Shown here: one piece after another, positions 57,720 through 64,000 of the stretch
Layout of the letters: each line of letters starts with the position of its first letter
How positions within the stretch are numbered: position 1 is the first letter of the stretch
Assembly: GCF_024679245.1 (NCBI RefSeq)
Contig: NC_090176.1
Coordinates: 18,345,293 to 18,409,292 of the forward strand
Length of the DNA stretch: 64,000 nucleotides
Direction: 5' to 3'
Origin: Pseudorasbora parva
Taxonomy: Eukaryota > Chordata > Actinopteri > Cypriniformes > Gobionidae
The notes under the pieces: model-generated
What the model was told of the DNA's origin: nothing
What the model saw: only the letters and a program-made list of their open reading frames with translations
Database searches by the model: none
Position numbers and translations under genes: made by a program

Positions 57720-58327
57720 TTAAAAAGATCCTAGCTCTTTCAAGCTTCATTCTGGCAGTGAATGGCAGTCCAAAATTTGAAGCAAAAAAAAGTGCAACCA
57801 TCCATTGCAAAAGTAATCCACACGGATCCGCTCGGTTAATAAAGGCCTTCTGAAGCGAATCAATGGGCTTGTGTATGAAAAATATCCATATTTAATACTT
57901 AAAGTAAACCGCCTTCCACTTTCAACTTACAAAAAAAAAGTGTAACTGGTGCAACGATGACGTCAGACATAGCGCAACCGTTTTAAACTGCAAGAGGCGT
58001 TACACTTTCTTCGTAAGCTTAATACGGAAGGCGGTCCGCTGGAAGCTAGCAATACTTTTACATTTTTTAAATTTTAAATATGGATATTTTACTTACTCAA
58101 ACCCATTAATTCTCTTCAGTCTTTATAATGGACAGATGCACTTTTATGCACTTCATTTTAGGCTCCCATTCACTGCCATTATAAAGCTTGCATTAGCCAG
58201 GACATTTTTTATTATTATTTATTTAAATATGATTGTATTTGTCTGAAAGAAGAATGTTATATACAACTGACTTGAGGGTGAGTAAATTATGGGATAATTA
58301 TCATATTTGGGTGAACTATTCCTTTAA
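57720..58327. mobile_element. hairpin MITE, Angel-type right end
   Basis: The right end 'tgggtgaactattcctttaa' with TTAA. The arms 'agcttcattctggcagtgaa' / 'cactgccattataaagct' and 'aaaatatccatatttaa' / 'ttaaatatggatatttt' are inverted, and 'aaaccgccttcc' pairs with 'ggaaggcggt' near the centre. The left end is decayed. Confidence 0.7.
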
Positions 58328-59554
58328 GGCAAGACATTAATTAGTCAGTAATTTATGCCATGGCATAAATATATTTTATTTAATCAAATATTAATTTTAT
58401 TTTGTTATTATTATTTTTCAATCATAAAAATAAATACCTAGTTCGGGCATAACTCTAGCCCCGAGCTGATAGGTCCTAACTCATTGGTAGCAATCAGATC
58501 ATTCTTTTAGCGCAGCTGATTGGTTGCTGTTGCATTAGCGGCCAATGAGCTGCACTCAAAATGGAAATACTGGTAGTGTTGCTGTTAGCAGTCAGTAGTT
58601 GTCTGGCTTTAACCAGACCAAGCTCAGTCTTTTAAGATTGAACATTGGTCTGGGGAGTCTGCTCTGTATTTTTACTGCAGGAGAGGCGTGATCAACGGGC
58701 AGTTCAAATGACTCTAGTCCTTCAACCAATCAGATCCATCGCTTCTCTATCCGTCATTGGGTTAAACCCGCTACTAGCGCCATGGGACAAGCTGGTTTGT
58801 AACAGAAGCAGGATAAAAGTATGTAGAGGTTTCTAGCCTGAGCTTAAGCAGATTTATTTATTTATTTAATTGGAGTTAGTAACAGTAATTTTCATTAATA
58901 TGTAATAATTAATAATAATTAAATATTTGAATTCATATTTTTATATTTCAAAGGTAATTAACCTAATTATAAGAACATAATACATAAAACAATATTATTA
59001 TGAATAATATTATCCTTGTTGTTGTTAATCATATTAATAAAAATATTTTTAGTTGTTAATTTAATTAATGTATAATTCATTTCAAAGTTAATTAGATTCA
59101 TTGAAAAATTCTGAGCACATATTTGGTGCCCTGTTCATTAAACAGACAAATACACACAGACACAATCACACACACTGCAGTAATTCTTGTAAACAGTACA
59201 GAACGACTGACTGAGAGAATGTGAGGGTGTGAATGTGAGACAGAGAAAGAGAACATTCACCGGATGCTATTTCTATCAAATGAATGAATTTAATATGCAG
59301 GCCACTGGTTTTTGATTAAATGTGTAGGAGGCAAATAACAGCAAAATAAATATGTCAGTGTAGACTGGTGTCTCTCAGAGCCCAGTGAGTCAACAGAAAG
59401 ACGTATAAGTGGAGAGAAATGAGGTAGATGGCATATGAGCACAGTATATATCATTAGCAAATTTCACGTATCGCATATACTGTGTGTGACAGAGGAAGTA
59501 TGAAAAATCCAAAGCTGAACTCTATCTCTCTCCCACATGGAAAGCATATTGCGC
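58328..59554. other. intergenic, no gene seen
   Basis: 58,440-58,840 is GC-richer and may be repeat. AT-rich beyond. Nothing supported. Confidence 0.35.
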
Positions 59555-59783
<229 letters not shown>

Positions 59784-60148
59784 AGCCTTCAAGCAAGGTT
59801 AAACAAGAAGACAGCTGCTGCTGACAGAGCCACAGGTGTCCAGTTTTGTGATATTGTCTCTGCTATCTCAGAAGCAATAGGCCTGCTGTCTTGCTTTCTG
59901 GCAGACACACACGGATCATTATGTTATTTCATTTCAGCTCATTTGACTTTATTCACATTATGCTCATCCGCCAGGCTGCATATTCAAACCAACAGTGTTC
60001 TTGCTTCTGCAAAGTCCTGCCTAATTCTGTATTAACATTGTGTCTATTTAATTCATATTATTTATAAAGTATTGCTAATTAATTTTTTTATTGGAATTTG
60101 AAAATGAAGAAATATATTTGATATTAAAGAATATGAAAATAACATTTA

Positions 60149-60149
<1 letters not shown>

Positions 60150-60214
<65 letters not shown>

Positions 60215-60302
60215 TATTGTTGTTGTTATTACTGTTATTTTTTATTTTTTATTTATTTAATTAATTTCAATGTTAACTAGCTTAATTGAAGCAGAACAAT
60301 AA

Positions 60303-60372
<70 letters not shown>

Positions 60373-60393
60373 TACTATTATTATTATTATTAT

Positions 60394-60428
<35 letters not shown>

Positions 60429-60429
60429 T
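60150..60429 (+). repeat. inverted trinucleotide arrays (TTA)n ... (AAT)n(TTA)n(TAG)n
   Basis: TTA units at 60,150-60,214, an AT-rich spacer, AAT units at 60,306-60,370, TTA again at 60,373-60,394 and TAG units to 60,429. The first two arrays are mutually complementary and can pair as a stem of about 64 bases. Confidence 0.93.
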
Positions 60430-61837
60430 TGCTCTTTTTGTTAATATCAGAACATTTAACTGATTTACTTATTTATTAAATTCATTTTTGCTGTATTTAA
60501 TTAATCATTTATTTAAAAGTTGAAATGAAATGAAGAATATTTTTTATTCTTATTCAGTATTGCGATAAAACCTGCTTGGGAAGAGCGTTTAAGCGATTAT
60601 GCCTGGGCATTATGTTTATTGTTAGAGGAAGATCTCTCATGACATCTCTGCCCTCTGCCCTTCATCTTCTTATGCTTCCTCTTTTATCTGGTGCTTTACT
60701 TCTTTCACCCTCCCTTGTGGGTGCCTCCATGTGTGCTGTTTGTTTAGTCTTCAGGTAAACTTTAATCTGTGTCTTCTGCTGGGTTCCCTTGACATTAAGC
60801 TGGATGGCTTCTTTCTGCAGGCCGCTCTTGCCAAATGCACGTGCAGGGTTGGATTTACCTCACTTAGTCTAATAGGCTTACACAACCCCTCCAGACTCTC
60901 TCCTTGTCCTGAAGCTCTGACGCACCACTCTCCTTCCTTCCATATTCGTCTGACAGTATGTGCCAGTCTTTCCTTGTGATTTTTTTCAGTTAGTAATCCC
61001 TGTCCACTGTGCTCAGGCTCTTCCCTCTTCAGGAGTTATCATCATCATTGTGTTTCGATAACAGGGCGAATTTATAGTTAACACAAATCTACGTCTAATT
61101 CACAGAGTGCTTACAAACCAGGCGCTAAATGACATTTGTGTACATTAGAGATGATTATGTCAACAGTTATTCATATAAATAATGAATAGAAATGGTCTTA
61201 CTTAGAATGTTTGTCTTGTTTTCCAGTAAAAATAGCTCAACTTTCTTAAACCAAGATCCATTAACTTGAAAAGCAAAATGGCATGAGATATTTATGTCGT
61301 AAATATGTTTCATTATCTGAGTTTAAGCTACAACAAGAAAAGTTATCTGCAAATGGGGTTATGAAAATAAACGTAATTCAAAGGAAAAACAAAACTTAAA
61401 CAATACTTAATACTTCATATCAATAGGAATGTTTAGATATTAGCATATTATACTAGTGTAAATATTAGCATAGATGTTTAGACATTAGTGATGATGTGGA
61501 TTCCCGTAAAGTACGTCAGATTATTAGAGTCTACACAGGCATCCTCTATCATCCTCCACAAGCTAACACTCAGAACTGGCTAACAAGATCATGACTGAAT
61601 TGCATTCAACATATAGGTCTACACTTATGCTATCATGAGGTGCAAATTAATATTGTATTTCCTCTTCCCCAGAGTGTTTTGTTTTTGTACCTGCACATAA
61701 AAATAGTAAGTATAGATCATAGAGTATAGAGTAAAGAGCAGCTCAGCAGGGATTAGAGGATGTGTTTGATTGTGGGGCGTGGGAGGGGCCACTGGGTGAG
61801 GAACACCTGTTGGGCTGTCTTTGCCATGTGAGGGTAG
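60430..61837. other. intergenic, no gene seen
   Basis: No supported exon or transposon. Confidence 0.4.
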
Positions 61838-61839
61838 GT

Positions 61840-61840
<1 letters not shown>

Positions 61841-61897
<57 letters not shown>
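61841..61897 (+). repeat. (AC)n microsatellite at a Tc1 end
   Basis: About 28 units directly abutting the left end of the Tc1-like element. Confidence 0.95.
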
Positions 61898-61899
<2 letters not shown>

Positions 61900-63113
61900 T
61901 AATTGCCAAATGTATTGGGACACCCCTCCAAATCACTGAATTCAGGTGTTCCAATCACTTCCATGGCCAGAGGTGTATGAAATAAATCACCTAGGCATCC
62001 AGATATTTCTACAAACATTTGTGAAAAAATGAGTTGCACTCAAGAGCTCAGTTAATTCAAGCGGGGTACCGTGATAGGTTGCCACCTGTGCAATAAGTCC
62101 ATTTGTGGAATTTGCTCCCTACTAAATACTCCACGGTCAACTGTTAGAGGTATTATAATAAAGTGCAATCAAATGAGAACAACAGATACCCAGCTGCAAA
62201 GTGGTAGGCCACGTAAAATCACAAAGCGGGGTCAGCACAAGCTTAGGTGCACAGTGCGCAGAAGTGGTTTTCACCTCACAGCCGGTGGGAAAGAATCCGG
62301 ATAGGACTCGGGCAGAAATCATTTTCATGGATGTGATTATTAATGTTACTGTAGTATGAAGCAATTTACTCACAATTTACAAATAGTTGGAAACATTTTG
62401 GATATTGTAAGAACTCAACTGAACAAAATATATAACACTGGCCTGGTGGTTTTTGGATATTTTACTGCAAAAATCCAAAATAGTGGACCTTTAAAGCACG
62501 CCACCACTGGACTCTAGAGCAATGGAGACGTATTTTCTGACGAATCATGCTTCTCTGTCTGGTGGTCTGATGAACGTGTCTGGGTTTGGCAGTTGCCAGG
62601 AGAACTGTATTTGCCTGACTGCATTGTGCCAAGTGTAAAGATTGGTGGCGGTAGCATTATGTTGTGGAGTTGTTTTTTAGGCATTGAGCTTGGCCCTTTA
62701 GTTCCAGTTAAAGGAACTCTCAATGCTTCAGCATACCAAAACATTTTGAACAATTTCAAGCTCCCAACTTTGCGGGAACAGTTGGCGGATGTCCCCTTCC
62801 TGATCCAACATGACTGCAAACCAGTGCATAAAGCAAGGTCCATAAAGACATGGATGAGCGAGTTTGGTGTGGAGGAACTTGACTGGCCTGAGAGTCCTGA
62901 CCTCAACATGATAAACCTTTGGGATGAATTACAGCGGAGACTGCAAACCAGACCATCTCATCCAATATCGGTCCCTGTCCTCACAAATGTGCTTCTAGAA
63001 GAGTTGAAGCTGCAAAGGGTGGGCCAACTCCAAACCCTACTATTTAAAAATGGTCATTAAAGTTCATATGCATGTAAAGGCAGACGTCCCAAAACATTTG
63101 GCAAAATAGGGTA
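61898..63113 (+). mobile_element. Tc1-like transposon, defective
   Basis: Left end 'ataattgccaaatgtattgg' then 'gacacccctcc'. The inverse of the right end reads 'attttgccaaatgttttggg' then 'acgtc'. The transposase frame between them is interrupted by a segment of a TTAA-type MITE (about 62,266-62,497). About 1.2 kb, typical Tc1 size apart from that replacement. Confidence 0.85.
62014..63060 (+). pseudogene. Tc1-like transposase, chimeric and inactive
   Basis: The N-terminal paired-type helix-turn-helix is recognisable ('SLLNTPRSTVRGIIIK', 'QLQSGRPRKITKRGQHKL'). Then about 230 bases of foreign MITE sequence. The catalytic half resumes with 'WTLEQWRR', a frameshift, 'SDESCFSVW' (Asp 1), 'GELYLPDCIVPSVK', 'QHDCKPVHKARSIKTWMSEF' (Asp 2), 'ELDWPESPDLNMINLWDEL'. 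In active Tc1 proteins the last block reads like 'DLNPIEHLW'. Here the residue run is one shorter and the catalytic Glu is absent. The protein cannot be a functional DDE transposase. Confidence 0.85.
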
Positions 63114-64000
63114 TTAATGCTAGCTAAAGTAAACTATTGTATGCCTTATTAAGACATTAACAATTGTCAATTATAGGAACTATTAAACAGAAATATTATG
63201 ATAACTATTTTACATTTGACTGATGAAGCCACCACCGTTTTGACTGTTTCCACACGATGTTTATAGGGTTGGAGCTTTTTGAAAATTCAAAGTTTACAGA
63301 CTGAAATTACAGAGTGTGAATCTTGTAATTACAATAATTTCCACATGGCATGAACACACCTTTTTTCTTTGTCTGCTGTCTTTGACGTCACAGCTCTGGA
63401 AAAATCTAGTGAAGGTTTTAGGACTGTGTGATCCTGTGATTCCATCTGCCGATGAGCACTGTTTTACACTGAGCACTGTACTTTATTACTGAACATACAA
63501 AAAAACAAAAACAAAAATACACCTGCTAGAACGTAGTACCAGAGATGGCAGCATCCAATATACTCCTGAGGGGCATGCTAATGCTAACATATAACTCACT
63601 TCAGGTATTAAAGACCTCCTCTGTCAATCCCATGTTTAATATCACTCACTAACATGTCCTGACACCATTATTCTGCGCTTGTCATAATTAACAGGTGGGA
63701 CCAGATTCAGCAAGCACAAATTAAACTACTTAATCAACCAGTAACTTTAATGTTGTATACAAAACACTGCTAACATCTGATTGTAATGAGACTATGTTTA
63801 ATTTATTCCCGTATGCTTAAGAGCACTCGGAAAAAATGTCATGCTGGGAAATCTTATAGAAAAAGGACTGTCGAGAAAGAACAGCCTAAATCAGGAAGTA
63901 TCAATCTCTCCTGAGGGTCTCATTCACAGGAAGTAGGAGGAGCGTCACAGGAAGGAGGAAATGGAAAGCACGGTAGCGATTGCGTCACAGAGAGAAGAGG
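63114..64000. other. intergenic, no gene seen
   Basis: AT-rich with no supported feature up to the window edge. Confidence 0.4.

Overview
The window is nuclear DNA of a teleost fish, most likely a cyprinid. It is AT-rich and intron-bearing, with very long dinucleotide microsatellites and dense Tc1, hAT, Harbinger, TTAA-type and L2/CR1-type mobile elements of the kind common in carp and danio genomes. The family assignment is inference; no marker here settles the species.

The only host gene I can support is sik1 (salt-inducible kinase 1), on the minus strand at about 29,695-39,960. I rebuilt thirteen coding exons and one upstream non-coding exon from splice sites. The exons join without a frame break into an 806-residue kinase with intact catalytic motifs, activation-loop Thr, UBA region, two basophilic regulatory phosphosites and a conserved C-terminal end. 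A GC-rich promoter with several CRE-like sites lies at 39,900-40,200, and a 2.5-kb 3' UTR ends at a polyadenylation signal near 29,712.

Everything else is repeat-derived or featureless. From left to right: microsatellites and an old repeat (1-2,150); a near-intact two-ORF L2/CR1-type LINE (2,226-7,708) inside one arm of a long-hairpin MITE (2,158-8,471), with a 10-bp target-site duplication; a hAT-type element with a perfect 8-bp duplication (11,403-12,850); a nested stack of inverted-repeat elements and a CA microsatellite (13,140-15,075); a MITE carrying ten copies of a 42-bp repeat (17,705-18,338); a short-TIR element with 9-bp duplications, found twice (19,047 and 56,977); several TTAA-bounded elements; a Harbinger-type element with a broken Myb-like gene (25,270-27,519), followed at once by a decayed LINE reverse transcriptase (27,564-29,390).

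Beyond sik1 (40,200-64,000) the DNA is gene-free: long AT, CA, GA and trinucleotide arrays, two dead Tc1-like transposons (one near 49.8-50.6 kb, one at 61,898-63,113), a SINE tail, and clustered palindromic MITEs at 51.8-53.8 kb. I found no tRNA, rRNA, CRISPR array or second protein gene. The most interesting material is the nested transposon architecture, the ORF1-stop-ORF2 layout of the LINE, and the palindromic MITEs.
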